NCBI RefSeq assembly: GCF_002104475.1
Contig: NZ_NBOF01000004.1
Location: forward strand, 424,078 to 488,077
Direction of reading: 5' to 3'
DNA length: 64,000 nt
Source of the DNA: Cognaticolwellia mytili
GTDB taxonomy: Bacteria; Pseudomonadota; Gammaproteobacteria; Enterobacterales; Alteromonadaceae
Positions within the stretch are counted from its first letter, which is position 1, and the number at the start of each line of letters is the position of its first letter. The position numbers and the translations under genes were made by a program. The notes under the pieces were generated by a model, which did not search any database, was not told the DNA's origin, and was given only the letters and a program-made list of their open reading frames with translations. Positions 9,969 to 19,163 of the stretch are shown piece by piece.

Positions 9969-10421
9969 ATGGAAGCATCGCTTTGTCATGTAACACTGCG
10001 TCAAGTAACAAAAGCAAATTATGAGCAAGTTTGTGAATTGGATGTCTCAAAAGAGCAAGAGGATTATGTCGCTTGTAATATGTGGTCACTTGTTGAATCT
10101 ATGTACAATGATGGCTATGAAACGAGAGCAATTTATATAGCAGAAGAACCGGTTGGTTTTTTTATGTGGGTGCAAGAGTCTACGATTAAAATTTCCATTT
10201 GGCGTTTTATGATTGATAAGGGACATCAAAACAAATCAATAGGCCGTGCGGCACTAAGTTTAGCCTTAGCGGAAATAAAAAAAGTTCCAGGGTTACAAGA
10301 AATTGAAATTTGTTATAATCCTAAGAATCCAGTTGCTAAGGAGTTTTACGCTAGCTTTGGTTTTTGTGAAGTTGGTATGGATGAAGACGACGAGGATATG
10401 CTAGCAGTTATAACGCTTTAA
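9969..10421 (+). CDS. GNAT family N-acetyltransferase (diamine/spermidine type)
   Basis: It transfers acetyl from acetyl-CoA to an amine. The 150 residues show the GNAT fold: strand-rich N-terminus, the WRFMIDKGHQNKSIGRAALS stretch holding the acetyl-CoA loop (Q-N-K-S-I-G-R variant of the Q/RxxGxG/A motif, near residue 88), and the NPKNPVAKEFYASFGF C-terminal motif. The whole resembles BltD/PaiA-like polyamine acetyltransferases, but the substrate cannot be read from sequence. An AAGGAA site precedes the ATG. It stands alone. Confidence 0.85.
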   Translation: MEASLCHVTLRQVTKANYEQVCELDVSKEQEDYVACNMWSLVESMYNDGYETRAIYIAEEPVGFFMWVQESTIKISIWRFMIDKGHQNKSIGRAALSLALAEIKKVPGLQEIEICYNPKNPVAKEFYASFGFCEVGMDEDDEDMLAVITL

Positions 10422-10537
10422 AATGTAATAACCAATAAAGTATATCGTTGTGACTTCCGCTATACTAAATTATGTTAAGCAATCAATAATTAACCTATAT
10501 TTGGGCGCTGTAAACCTACACTATATATCGAGGGAAA

Positions 10538-11041
10538 ATGGCCGTTTTAGAAATAATTAAAGCTCCTAACGAAAAATTAAGAGTAAAAGCACAAGACGTT
10601 ATTGATATTGAAAAAGTTCAAAGTCTAATTGATGATATGTTAGATACTCTATACGACACAGAGGATGGTATCGGTTTAGCTGCTACGCAGGTTGGTAGGT
10701 CTGAAGCCATTATAATGGTTGATATTTCTGAAGAAAGAAACTCACCTTTAATACTTATTAATCCAAAAGTGATTAGTGGTGAAAACCTTGAAAAAGGACA
10801 AGAAGGGTGTTTGTCCGTACCTGGATATTATGCTGATGTAGAGCGATTCACTAGCGTAAAAGTTATCGGTTTAGATCGAACAGGCAAAGAGGTGGTTATT
10901 GAAAATAATGATTTTCTTGCCATAGTATTACAACACGAAATTGATCATTTAAAAGGTAAACTGTTCATTGATTACTTGTCGCCATTAAAACAAAAGATGG
11001 CTTTAAAAAAGGTAAAAAAATCGATAAAAGTGGCCAGTTAA
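10538..11041 (+). CDS. def: Peptide deformylase
   Basis: It removes the N-formyl group from nascent proteins and binds a divalent metal. All three signature motifs are present: GIGLAATQVG (about residues 44-53), EGCLSVPG (about 88-95, metal-ligand Cys) and QHEIDHLKG (about 130-138, two metal-ligand His and the catalytic Glu). The 167-residue length is normal. It is not next to fmt, so it is probably a second copy in this genome (inference). AGGGA lies before the ATG. Confidence 0.95.
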   Translation: MAVLEIIKAPNEKLRVKAQDVIDIEKVQSLIDDMLDTLYDTEDGIGLAATQVGRSEAIIMVDISEERNSPLILINPKVISGENLEKGQEGCLSVPGYYADVERFTSVKVIGLDRTGKEVVIENNDFLAIVLQHEIDHLKGKLFIDYLSPLKQKMALKKVKKSIKVAS

Positions 11042-11096
11042 ACGCTATTCGCTCTTTAATAGGAGCTAAACTTTAGTGATAAGGAAATTGATAGTA

Positions 11097-11915
11097 TTAG
11101 ATCGTCACGTCACTTGTAACTTTTTTGGATAGTTTTAATGCGGTTTGATAAAGTGCGGGTTCATTAGTCTTGAAGTATTCAACACGTTTAATTGCTTGTG
11201 GCAAAGCCAAATTAGCGGCATTGATTAGCCATGACAAACCTATTGCATGGTTCTCTTCAATGCCTTCCGCTAAAAAGTAGGCTCGGCCTAACGCACCCAT
11301 TGCGAGCACATGGCCTAAGTTCGCTGCTTTTTTAAAGTGAATAAAAGCCTGTTCATTATTATTGGAATTTCTCATTTCTAGAGCGAGGAAGTAAATTTCA
11401 TTTGTTTCCTTTTCTACGCCAATCTCGACATCGTTATTTTTGGACGAAACGTTATTAGCTTTTGAGCTAACAGGGGATTGTTTTACTAAGGAGTCATTAA
11501 TAGGAATTGAATCAAAAGAAGTGCTATCAGTATCAATAAAACAACTGTCATCAAAGATATCTTTAAATTGAGTTGTAGACTTTTTATGAGTAATTAGTTC
11601 AACTATAACTGCATCATAACGATTATTTAACTGTGAAATAGTTTGCTGTTGTTGAGCTATTTGTTGTTTGAAATAATCGATTTCTTGTTTTTGCTGTTCT
11701 ATTTGCTTGGTAAATTGAGCATTTTGATTTAGATGATTCTCACGCATAATATTGATATGACTACGATGGGTTTCATCTATACGGCTTTGTTGTTGGCTAT
11801 TACTTTGTTCAAATCGCTGTAGAATAGCCAAAATATTTTTATCATAATTTTCCTTCATTTTTTCAAACCATTTAAATACTTGGCTCGGCGCTTTTAAATT
11901 ACCATCTGACATCAA
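11097..11915 (-). CDS. Coiled-coil protein with C-terminal Sel1-like repeats
   Basis: The 272-residue protein has two parts. Residues 20-110 are a Gln/Glu-rich coiled coil (runs such as QQKQEIDYFKQQIAQQQQT). After a Ser/Asn/Asp-rich linker, residues about 175-255 carry one to two Sel1-type alpha/alpha repeats, with AANLGHVLAMGALGRAYFLA and EENHAIGLSWLINAA. Sel1 repeats are protein-interaction scaffolds. It diverges from the chemosensory operon and shares its 370-base promoter region, which hints at a structural or localisation role for that system (inference). Confidence 0.75.
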   Translation of the reverse strand: MMSDGNLKAPSQVFKWFEKMKENYDKNILAILQRFEQSNSQQQSRIDETHRSHINIMRENHLNQNAQFTKQIEQQKQEIDYFKQQIAQQQQTISQLNNRYDAVIVELITHKKSTTQFKDIFDDSCFIDTDSTSFDSIPINDSLVKQSPVSSKANNVSSKNNDVEIGVEKETNEIYFLALEMRNSNNNEQAFIHFKKAANLGHVLAMGALGRAYFLAEGIEENHAIGLSWLINAANLALPQAIKRVEYFKTNEPALYQTALKLSKKVTSDVTI

Positions 11916-12155
11916 ACACTCCTTGTTTTGTTTATGAACTTAAAATAAAGGCTAAAATGTTAAGTTGTAACAAATATATATTTGCTTTATCACCTTTTAT
12001 CAACTTATATCAACTTAAGGCGTTTTACAAAATAATAACTAAATTTTAATATACTAGTGGGCTTAATAATAACAGCTTATAAACTATAAAAGTGAATATA
12101 TTTTTGATAGCTTGAATAGATATATTCGTGTAAAATCTTTGAAAATGGCATTAAA

Positions 12156-12171
12156 AGTGACAAAAATCACA
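12156..12171. promoter_or_regulatory. Candidate CRP-type site upstream of the STAS-cheYA operon
   Basis: AGTGA and TCACA are separated by six bases (CAAAAA), matching 9 of 10 core bases of the TGTGA-N6-TCACA pattern known for CRP. It lies about 115 bases before the first gene of the operon and could also serve the diverging Sel1 gene. Confidence 0.5.
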
Positions 12172-12198
12172 TAAATGTCACATAGATTGTTCAAAAAA

Positions 12199-12232
12199 CA
12201 CCTAGGTAGTATGAAATATCACCTAGGCGGTA
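12199..12232. promoter_or_regulatory. Two direct repeats spaced by 21 bp before the chemosensory operon
   Basis: CACCTAGGTAGTA (12199-12211) and CACCTAGGCGGTA (12220-12232) match at 11 of 13 bases and start 21 bases apart, two helical turns. Each contains the palindrome CCTAGG. That geometry suits two regulator subunits on one DNA face. The regulator is unknown. Confidence 0.5.
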
Positions 12233-12286
12233 CATAAATGGAACGTAAGTTCAGTGAAGAGCGATAATACGATAATAAGGATATCC

Positions 12287-12562
12287 ATGTTTCAATTTCC
12301 TCCCCAGTTAACCATTGTGCAAGTGGAAGCTTGTCGAGTTGCTCTGCTAGATGAAGTAAGCAATAACGATATTGTCGAATTTGACGATAGCGCTGTTGAG
12401 CGTGTTGATACTCTAGGCGCGCAGCTGATACTTGCCAGCGTTATTTATATAGCTGCACAAAATAAGCAACTTATTTGGCAGTCTACATCGAAAGTAATTA
12501 AACAAAGTTTTGAGCAATTAGGACTCGAAGATGCAATTTTACAGCAATACCTTGCTGGTTAA
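12287..12562 (+). CDS. STAS-domain protein (anti-sigma antagonist-like)
   Basis: This is a single STAS domain of about 91 residues, with the conserved segment VERVDTLGAQLIL in which the Thr after Asp sits where SpoIIAA-like proteins are phosphorylated. I chose the ATG at 12287 because AAGGA lies 5 bases before it; a GTG at 12254 would add 11 residues without a good ribosome site. It opens the chemosensory operon, 35 bases before cheY. It probably works with the PP2C/HATPase protein encoded at 23346 in a partner-switching pair, as in SpoIIE/RsbU systems. Confidence 0.8.
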   Translation: MFQFPPQLTIVQVEACRVALLDEVSNNDIVEFDDSAVERVDTLGAQLILASVIYIAAQNKQLIWQSTSKVIKQSFEQLGLEDAILQQYLAG

Positions 12563-12597
12563 ATCTTGCTGTTTTTAATATTTGTAAAGGAATTGGT

Positions 12598-12960
12598 ATG
12601 TCGAAAATTTTAGTTGTTGATGATTCTAACTCTATACGCGATATGGTTAGTTTTACACTGAAAAGTTCTGGTTATCAGACGGTTGAAGCACATGATGGCC
12701 AAGATGGGTTATCAAAAGCACAAATGGGAGCATTCGATCTTGTTATTACTGATGTCAATATGCCCAATATGGATGGTATTACGTTATGCCAAGAATTGAG
12801 AAAGTTAACGAGTTTTCAGTACACTCCTATTTTAATGCTAACCACTGAAAGTTCAACTGATATGAAGCAACGGGGAAAAGCAGCAGGAGCAACCGGTTGG
12901 TTGGTCAAGCCTTTTAATCCAGAGAAATTATTAGCCACCATTAAACGTGTAGTGCGGTAA
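12598..12960 (+). CDS. cheY: CheY-like single-domain response regulator
   Basis: This is a 120-residue receiver domain without output. The acidic pair Asp8-Asp9, phospho-acceptor Asp52 in VITDVNMPNMDG, the Thr of LTTES and the Lys of LVKPF are all present. It is encoded immediately before cheA, whose product is its likely phosphodonor. In F7-type systems the CheY target is not the flagellar motor in all species, so whether it binds FliM cannot be decided here. An AAGGAATTGGT ribosome site precedes the ATG. Confidence 0.93.
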   Translation: MSKILVVDDSNSIRDMVSFTLKSSGYQTVEAHDGQDGLSKAQMGAFDLVITDVNMPNMDGITLCQELRKLTSFQYTPILMLTTESSTDMKQRGKAAGATGWLVKPFNPEKLLATIKRVVR

Positions 12961-12965
12961 TTATT

Positions 12966-15089
12966 ATGAGCATTGACCTGTCTCAGTTCATCCCAACGTT
13001 TTTAGAAGAAAGCTTCGAAGGCATTGAGTTAATGGAAGCAAGTTTATTAACTTTAGAGCAGGGAGATGCTGAAACTATTAATGCAATTTTTCGTGCAGCT
13101 CATTCAGTAAAGGGCGGAGCAGGTACTTTTGGTTTTAATCATGTTACCGAGTTTACGCATTTGGTTGAAACTTTGCTTGATGAAATGCGTGATGGTCGCA
13201 GAGATATCAGTCAAAAAGACATAGAGATATTGCTCAATGCCGTTGATTGTATGCGCATCCTTATTGAGGCTATACGAGATGAGAGCACTTATGATGAGAG
13301 TAAAATTGCAGCAACCTCGAAATTATTAGCAGCAACGTTAAACGATAGGTCACCTTCTGACGAAAGAATCGACGAAGATATTCATGAAAGTAGCATTGAA
13401 AACTTAAGTGAAGAGGCGGCCACTACTGATTTAGAGCCTGGATTGCAACGTTGGTCAATTAGTTTTATTCCAGAGCATCACTTAGTGCAAACGGGTAATG
13501 ATCCCTTACTACTGCTAAATGCTTTACGAGAGCTTGGTGAGATGTCGGTTTTGGCAAACTGTAATTCAATACCAAGTTTAACGGAGTTCGATGGCACAGA
13601 GCTTTATATATCATGGAACATTATTCTGCTAACCGCTGTCGGTAAAGAGGATATCGCTGAAGTTTTTGAATGGGTGGAAGATGATTGTCAGTTGATCATT
13701 AGCAAAGATGAGCAGATAGATAAACAATCACTAGAAATTACCGAGATGACAAACAATGTTTTGTCAGAATCTGTGAAAGAAGCAGAATCACCTGCATCTA
13801 AAATTGTAGAAAATACAGGTGCGGAAAACCCGAAAGTTGCAAGTCACGCTCAAGCCCATAAACCTAAAGTTGAGTCGAGCTCTATCCGCGTTGGTGTTGA
13901 TAAAGTTGATAGTTTGATTAACTTGGTTGGTGAACTGGTAATTACGCAATCTATGCTGTCAGAGTTAGGCAATGACTTTGACACCTCTAAAGTCGAGCGC
14001 TTGAATGCTGGTTTAGAGCAATTATTACAAAATACTAAAGAGCTGCAAGAGAGTGTTATGCGGATACGCATGCTGCCGATAAGCTTTGCTTTTAATCGTT
14101 TCCCTCGATTAATTCATGATTTATCTAAAAAAATGGATAAAGAAATTGAGTTGTTGATAAGTGGGGAGCAAACCGAACTCGATAAAAGTGTGATGGAGCA
14201 AATTGGCGACCCGCTAGTGCATTTAGTGCGTAATGCTGTTGACCATGGCATTGAAGCGACGGATGTACGAGTAGCAAATGGCAAGCCAGAAAAAGGCACT
14301 GTGAGCTTAGATGCTTATCATCAAGGTGGTAGCATTGTCATTGAAATTAAAGATGACGGTGGTGGTATTGATAGAGAAGCAGTTTTAGCAAAAGCTAAGG
14401 AAAGAGGTTTGATTGATGAATCAAGCTCACTAAATGACGCGCAAGTATATGATTTACTTTTCGAACCCGGTTTTTCTACCGCGAAAGAGGTTAGTGACAT
14501 TTCTGGTCGCGGTGTTGGCATGGACGTTGTTAAACGTAATATTCAGTCATTGGGTGGTCGAATACAGATAGAGTCTGAACTAGGATTGGGCAGTACATTC
14601 AAAGTGTTTTTGCCGCTTACACTAGCCATTTTAGATGGCCAATTGATTAAGGTTGGACGAGAAGTTTATATTATTCCGTTAATTACTATTGTTGAATCAT
14701 TACAAACGCAAGAGTCATTAATTAACAGAACATCGGGTGGTATGGTGTTATACCGATTGCGAGAAGATAATGTCCCCGTTATCCCCATCTATAAATTATT
14801 TAATATTCCTGCAGAAAATAAAGAGATTAAAAACTCTTTACTTGTTGTTGTTGAAGCTGATGGACAAAAAGTCGGTTTAATGGTCGATGATTTATTAGCG
14901 CAACAGCAAGTTGTGGTGAAAAGCTTAAATGATAATTATCAGCAAGTAGAAGGAATTTCGGGCGCAACTATTTTAGGGGATGGTTCAGTGGCAATGATTT
15001 TAGATGTACCGAGCATGATAACGATGGCCTTAAAGGTTGCCAAGACACAGCAAGAAACTCATATCATGACTGAAGAGGCTATGCACTAA
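12966..15089 (+). CDS. cheA: Chemotaxis histidine kinase CheA
   Basis: This kinase of 707 residues has the order Hpt (His46 in FRAAHSVKGGAGTFG), a middle region of about 150 residues with a small folded domain and a Pro/Ala/Glu linker, the P3 dimerisation helices (about 300-365), the HATPase domain (HLVRNAVDHGIE N box, DDGGGID, GRGVGMDVV) and a C-terminal CheW-like domain from about 545. All catalytic motifs are intact. It phosphorylates CheY and CheB under receptor control. The stop overlaps the cheW start by one base (15089). Confidence 0.97.
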   Translation: MSIDLSQFIPTFLEESFEGIELMEASLLTLEQGDAETINAIFRAAHSVKGGAGTFGFNHVTEFTHLVETLLDEMRDGRRDISQKDIEILLNAVDCMRILIEAIRDESTYDESKIAATSKLLAATLNDRSPSDERIDEDIHESSIENLSEEAATTDLEPGLQRWSISFIPEHHLVQTGNDPLLLLNALRELGEMSVLANCNSIPSLTEFDGTELYISWNIILLTAVGKEDIAEVFEWVEDDCQLIISKDEQIDKQSLEITEMTNNVLSESVKEAESPASKIVENTGAENPKVASHAQAHKPKVESSSIRVGVDKVDSLINLVGELVITQSMLSELGNDFDTSKVERLNAGLEQLLQNTKELQESVMRIRMLPISFAFNRFPRLIHDLSKKMDKEIELLISGEQTELDKSVMEQIGDPLVHLVRNAVDHGIEATDVRVANGKPEKGTVSLDAYHQGGSIVIEIKDDGGGIDREAVLAKAKERGLIDESSSLNDAQVYDLLFEPGFSTAKEVSDISGRGVGMDVVKRNIQSLGGRIQIESELGLGSTFKVFLPLTLAILDGQLIKVGREVYIIPLITIVESLQTQESLINRTSGGMVLYRLREDNVPVIPIYKLFNIPAENKEIKNSLLVVVEADGQKVGLMVDDLLAQQQVVVKSLNDNYQQVEGISGATILGDGSVAMILDVPSMITMALKVAKTQQETHIMTEEAMH

Positions 15090-15616
15090 TGGATATTCAG
15101 ACACTAGCCAATGAAATTCCTGTGCAAGGAGAATATGCCCTTGAAGGCATCGACTTTATTTCTACCGGTGAACAATATCTGACGTTTTCATTAGGGCAAG
15201 AGCAATATGCTGTCAATATATTATCGGTAGAAGAAATTAGAAGCTGGGAACAGCCTACCCACATTCCTAATGCACCAAAATTTGTTAAAGGTGTGATTAA
15301 TATGCGAGGAATAATTGTCCCCATCATTGATTTACGGCTTAAGTTTGGCATCGGTGATGCAAAATATAGTAAAACAACCGTAGTAGTGGTTTTAACTGCT
15401 CAACATATGACTAAATCTCGCACAATGGGGTTTGTTGTCGATGCTGTTTCTGATGTGCTTAATGCCGAGCAAGATGATATTAAAGCAGCACCTGCATTTG
15501 GTGGCAACTTAGCACAGCATTATATCGAAGGTATTGTTAATGTGGATGAAAATGTGGTGACCTTACTCAATGTTAATGCATTACAAGTCATTGCCAAGCA
15601 GAAAGCTAACTCGTAA
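15089..15616 (+). CDS. cheW: CheW coupling protein (first)
   Basis: CheW links receptors to CheA in the array. The CheW fold covers residues 25-170, with YLTFSLGQEQYAVNILSVEEI, GVINMRGIIVPIIDLRLKFG and the GIVNVDENVVTLLNVNAL ending. An N-terminal extension of about 20 residues (ANEIPVQGEYALEG) is unlike the second CheW and may be specific. The start overlaps the end of cheA, so translation is coupled. Confidence 0.95.
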   Translation: MDIQTLANEIPVQGEYALEGIDFISTGEQYLTFSLGQEQYAVNILSVEEIRSWEQPTHIPNAPKFVKGVINMRGIIVPIIDLRLKFGIGDAKYSKTTVVVVLTAQHMTKSRTMGFVVDAVSDVLNAEQDDIKAAPAFGGNLAQHYIEGIVNVDENVVTLLNVNALQVIAKQKANS

Positions 15617-15627
15617 AGGATATCATT

Positions 15628-16116
15628 ATGGAGCAAGAAAAAGAGTATCTTACTTTTATCCTAAATGGTGAAGAGTTTGGCGTTGATATTTTGTGTGTGC
15701 AGGAACTTCGCGTCTGGAGCGCTGTCACCCAGTTACCTAACAAACCTGAATATATCAAAGGCGTGATTAATCTACGTGGTGTGATTATCCCAATTATAGA
15801 TCTTCGTCAACGATTTGGTTTAACACCGTTAGACTATAACGAACAAACAGTTACTATTATTTTACGCAGCGCTGATACTACAAAACCTATGGTAGTAGGC
15901 ATAGTGGTTGATGCCGTTTCAGAGGTTTATAAATTTGCGTTAAGTTCAATTCGAAAGCCACCAGCGTTTGGTCAAAAAATTGATAGCTGTTTTCTCGAAG
16001 GTTTAGCATCAGTGGATAATAAGCTGATTATTTTACTTAATAGTTTGTCATTACTCGATCAAAATGAACTCTATCAAGTAGATAGTGCTATTCATAATAA
16101 TGCTGTACCTGTTTAA
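15628..16116 (+). CDS. cheW: CheW coupling protein (second)
   Basis: This is a second, shorter CheW of 162 residues: EYLTFILNGEEFGVDILCVQ, then GVINLRGVIIPIIDLRQRFG. It differs clearly from the preceding CheW, so it is not a recent duplication. Two adjacent cheW genes between cheA and a receptor gene are also found in V. cholerae cluster III. The AAAGGA ribosome site lies at the end of the previous gene. Confidence 0.95.
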   Translation: MEQEKEYLTFILNGEEFGVDILCVQELRVWSAVTQLPNKPEYIKGVINLRGVIIPIIDLRQRFGLTPLDYNEQTVTIILRSADTTKPMVVGIVVDAVSEVYKFALSSIRKPPAFGQKIDSCFLEGLASVDNKLIILLNSLSLLDQNELYQVDSAIHNNAVPV

Positions 16117-16141
16117 TCGTTAACCAATTGAGTTAAATGTT

Positions 16142-19100
16142 ATGACGCCAAAACAAATTACTTTAGTACAAGCACACTGGGAAAGCCTACAGGAAGATTT
16201 GTCACAGTTGAATGCAATATTTTATCAGCATTTATTCAAAGCTCAACCAAGCTTTAAGGCGACATTAATCAATAAGGCAAAAGCGAACAAGTACAGCGTA
16301 ATTGAAATGCTTAGTATTGAAATACCCAATTTAACAGCGATAAAAAAACGTAAAGAAAAAGCAAGTGTTGAAGGTGAGAACCTTGAGTTGTTAAGTTTGC
16401 AAGAAAGTGTGCTACAGGCGTTTATCGATGCTTTAATTGAATTTAATAAAGATAGCTTTCCTTTTGCGCTAAAGCGAGCGTGGACTGCAGTGATCCAACA
16501 CTTAACGCCGCAACTTATAGAGTCAACACTACCACAACAATTATTTGAACATATTCAATCGACAGGGAATTTAACGACAATGAGCCAAAGTAATGACATT
16601 TTAGCAGCACAAGACAACGCGGTGCAATTTGCGGATATGTTAGCGAAAATTAATGCTATCAATAAAGTTCAGGCCATTATTGAATTCAATATGGATGGCA
16701 CTATTATCACCGCTAATGATAATTTTTTACAAACATTAGGCTATTCTTTAGCAGAAATCCAAGGACAGCATCATAGTATGTTCGTCGAGCCTAGCTACGC
16801 AATCAGTGATGAATATAAAATATTTTGGCAAGACTTAAATAACGGTAAATTTGAGTCAAAAGAATATAAACGCCTTGGTAAAGCGGGTAAAGAAGTTTGG
16901 ATACAGGCTTCGTATAACCCTATCTTAAACGAAGATGGTGAACCCGTTAAGGTGATTAAATTTGCCACCGATGTGACTGAACAAAAGCTTCGTAATGCTA
17001 ATTTTTCAGGTCAAATTGATGCGATTGGAAAATCACAAGCGGTGATTGAGTTTAATATGGACGGCACCATCATTACTGCCAACGATAACTTTTTAAATAC
17101 TGTCGGTTATACCCTAGAAGAAATTCAAGGTCAGCATCATAGTATGTTTGTTGAACCAGAGTTTAAAGTCAGCGCAGAATACAAGTTATTTTGGGATAGC
17201 TTAAATCGTGGTGAACATGAAGCAAAAGAATACAAACGCTTAGGTAAGAACGGTAAAGAGATTTGGATACAAGCGTCTTATAACCCTATCATGGATTTAA
17301 ATGGTAAACCGATGAAAGTAGTTAAGTTTGCCGCTGATGTCACAGAGCAGAAACTGCTTAATGCCAATTTTTCTGGGCAAATTGATGCTATTGGTAAATC
17401 ACAAGCAGTGATCGAGTTTAACATGGATGGCACCATCATTACCGCCAACGATAACTTTTTAAATACTGTTGGCTATACCTTGGAAGAAATTCAAGGTCAG
17501 CATCATAGTATGTTTGTTGAACCAGAGTTTAAAGTCAGCGCAGAATATAAATTATTTTGGGATAGCTTAAACCGCGGTGAATATGAAGCAAAGGAATACA
17601 AACGCTTAGGTAAGGACGGTAAAGAGATTTGGATACAAGCATCTTATAACCCAATCATGGACTTAAATGGTAAGCCTATGAAAGTAGTTAAGTTTGCTGC
17701 CGATGTCACCGAGCAAAAACTGCTCAATGCTGATTTCTCAGGGCAAATTGATGCTATTGGTAAATCACAAGCAGTGATCGAGTTTAATATGGATGGCACG
17801 ATTATTACGGCTAATGATAACTTCCTGTCGGCAGTCGGTTATAGTTTGCCAGAAATTCGAGGACAACATCATAGTATTTTTGTTGAACCTGAATTTAAAA
17901 ACAGCTTAGATTACCAACAGTTTTGGGACAAACTTAATCGCGGTGAATACGACAGTAATGAATATAGACGTATTGGTAAAGGCGGTAGAGAAGTATGGAT
18001 CCAAGCATCTTATAATCCTATCTTAGATTTAAATGGTAAGTCATTTAAAGTAGTTAAATACGCCACTGATATTACTGCGCGTAAGCATGCGATTGCAAAA
18101 ATTAAAGAAACCTTGATCACTATGGCACAAGGCGACTTATCTCGAGGCATTGAAACTGATTTGGTTGGTGAATTCAGTATTATTGGTGATTCAATTAATG
18201 ACTTCATGGGGGTTTTAAATGAAATGGTCAGTGATATTCGTGATGCTTCGACCAATGTTTTTGATTCTGCTCGTGAAATTGCTCAAGGCAATAATGAATT
18301 AAGTCATCGAACTGAATCTCAAGCATCTTCTTTAGAAGAAACGGCCTCAGCAATGGAAGAGTTGACCAGCACGGTGCAGCAAAATGCTGAAAATGCCACT
18401 GAGGCAAGTAAGTTGTCGTCGTCTGTAATGACTAGAGCTAGTAATGGGGGCGAAGTCGTCCGTAATGCTATATCTGCAATGAGTGATATTAATAAATCAA
18501 GTAAAAAAATAGCAGACATTATTAGTGTTATTGATGAAATAGCTTTCCAAACCAACCTTCTTGCCTTAAATGCAGCCGTGGAAGCTGCAAGAGCCGGAGA
18601 GCAAGGCCGTGGTTTTGCTGTTGTTGCAGCAGAGGTACGCAACTTAGCACAACGTTCTGCCGGCGCTGCAAAAGAAATTAAAGGCTTGATAAATGATAGT
18701 GTTGAAGCTGTTGGTCAAGGTACTAAGTTGGTTGATGAAACCGGAAAAACCTTTACTGAATTAGCTTCGGCTATTGAAGAAGTTGGCAACATGATTGGTG
18801 ATATCGATAGTGCAGGTAAAGAACAGTCGGTTGGTATCGGTGAAGTAAGTGCTGCGGTAAGTCAAATGGATGAGATGACCCAACAAAATGCTGCTTTAGT
18901 TGAAGAGGCTGCGGCATCAAGTAAATCGATGGAAGAGCAAGCTCAAGTACTATTAGAACAAATAGCGTTTTTCACCCAAGAAGAGCCAGCTGAAAGCAAG
19001 CCTACAAGAAGACATTCTAGAACGGTAAATAGGGATGATACAAGCCACAGACCTAAACCTAGATTATCGGCAGTAGAAGAAAGATCACGTCCGGTATTTA

Positions 19101-19156
19101 AAGAGCGACCAAAAGGGAACTTGGTGAACAGCGATCACGAATGGGAAGAGTTTTAG
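16142..19156 (+). CDS. Soluble chemoreceptor: globin-like domain, four PAS, HAMP, MCP signalling domain
   Basis: This receptor of 1004 residues has no membrane segment. Residues 1-126 read as a globin fold ([29 protein letters not shown]), but the region where the proximal haem His of helix F should lie has none. Four PAS domains follow in a 122-residue period (cores start at about 177, 299, 421 and 543), each with GQHHS[MI]FVEP; copies 2 and 3 are nearly identical. A HAMP-like segment spans about 651-705 and the MCP hairpin about 798-830 ([19 protein letters not shown]). The C-terminal EWEEF matches the CheR-tether pentapeptide type, like GWEEF of P. aeruginosa Aer2. It is probably an Aer2-like oxygen or redox sensor (inference). 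Confidence 0.93.
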   Translation: MTPKQITLVQAHWESLQEDLSQLNAIFYQHLFKAQPSFKATLINKAKANKYSVIEMLSIEIPNLTAIKKRKEKASVEGENLELLSLQESVLQAFIDALIEFNKDSFPFALKRAWTAVIQHLTPQLIESTLPQQLFEHIQSTGNLTTMSQSNDILAAQDNAVQFADMLAKINAINKVQAIIEFNMDGTIITANDNFLQTLGYSLAEIQGQHHSMFVEPSYAISDEYKIFWQDLNNGKFESKEYKRLGKAGKEVWIQASYNPILNEDGEPVKVIKFATDVTEQKLRNANFSGQIDAIGKSQAVIEFNMDGTIITANDNFLNTVGYTLEEIQGQHHSMFVEPEFKVSAEYKLFWDSLNRGEHEAKEYKRLGKNGKEIWIQASYNPIMDLNGKPMKVVKFAADVTEQKLLNANFSGQIDAIGKSQAVIEFNMDGTIITANDNFLNTVGYTLEEIQGQHHSMFVEPEFKVSAEYKLFWDSLNRGEYEAKEYKRLGKDGKEIWIQASYNPIMDLNGKPMKVVKFAADVTEQKLLNADFSGQIDAIGKSQAVIEFNMDGTIITANDNFLSAVGYSLPEIRGQHHSIFVEPEFKNSLDYQQFWDKLNRGEYDSNEYRRIGKGGREVWIQASYNPILDLNGKSFKVVKYATDITARKHAIAKIKETLITMAQGDLSRGIETDLVGEFSIIGDSINDFMGVLNEMVSDIRDASTNVFDSAREIAQGNNELSHRTESQASSLEETASAMEELTSTVQQNAENATEASKLSSSVMTRASNGGEVVRNAISAMSDINKSSKKIADIISVIDEIAFQTNLLALNAAVEAARAGEQGRGFAVVAAEVRNLAQRSAGAAKEIKGLINDSVEAVGQGTKLVDETGKTFTELASAIEEVGNMIGDIDSAGKEQSVGIGEVSAAVSQMDEMTQQNAALVEEAAASSKSMEEQAQVLLEQIAFFTQEEPAESKPTRRHSRTVNRDDTSHRPKPRLSAVEERSRPVFKERPKGNLVNSDHEWEEF
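16646..18109 (+). repeat. Tandem 366-bp repeats encoding four PAS domains
   Basis: Four in-frame units with an exact 366-base period (matching points at 16670, 17036, 17402 and 17768) lie inside the receptor gene. Units 2 and 3 (about 17012-17377 and 17378-17743) differ mainly at third codon positions and a few residues; unit 1 and the second half of unit 4 are more diverged. The pattern indicates recent duplication or gene conversion. Confidence 0.9.
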
Positions 19157-19163
19157 ACTGATA

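Noticed and set aside
16646..18109. Tandem repeats as a possible CRISPR or satellite array
   Set aside because: The 366-bp period is in frame and encodes PAS domains of a receptor.
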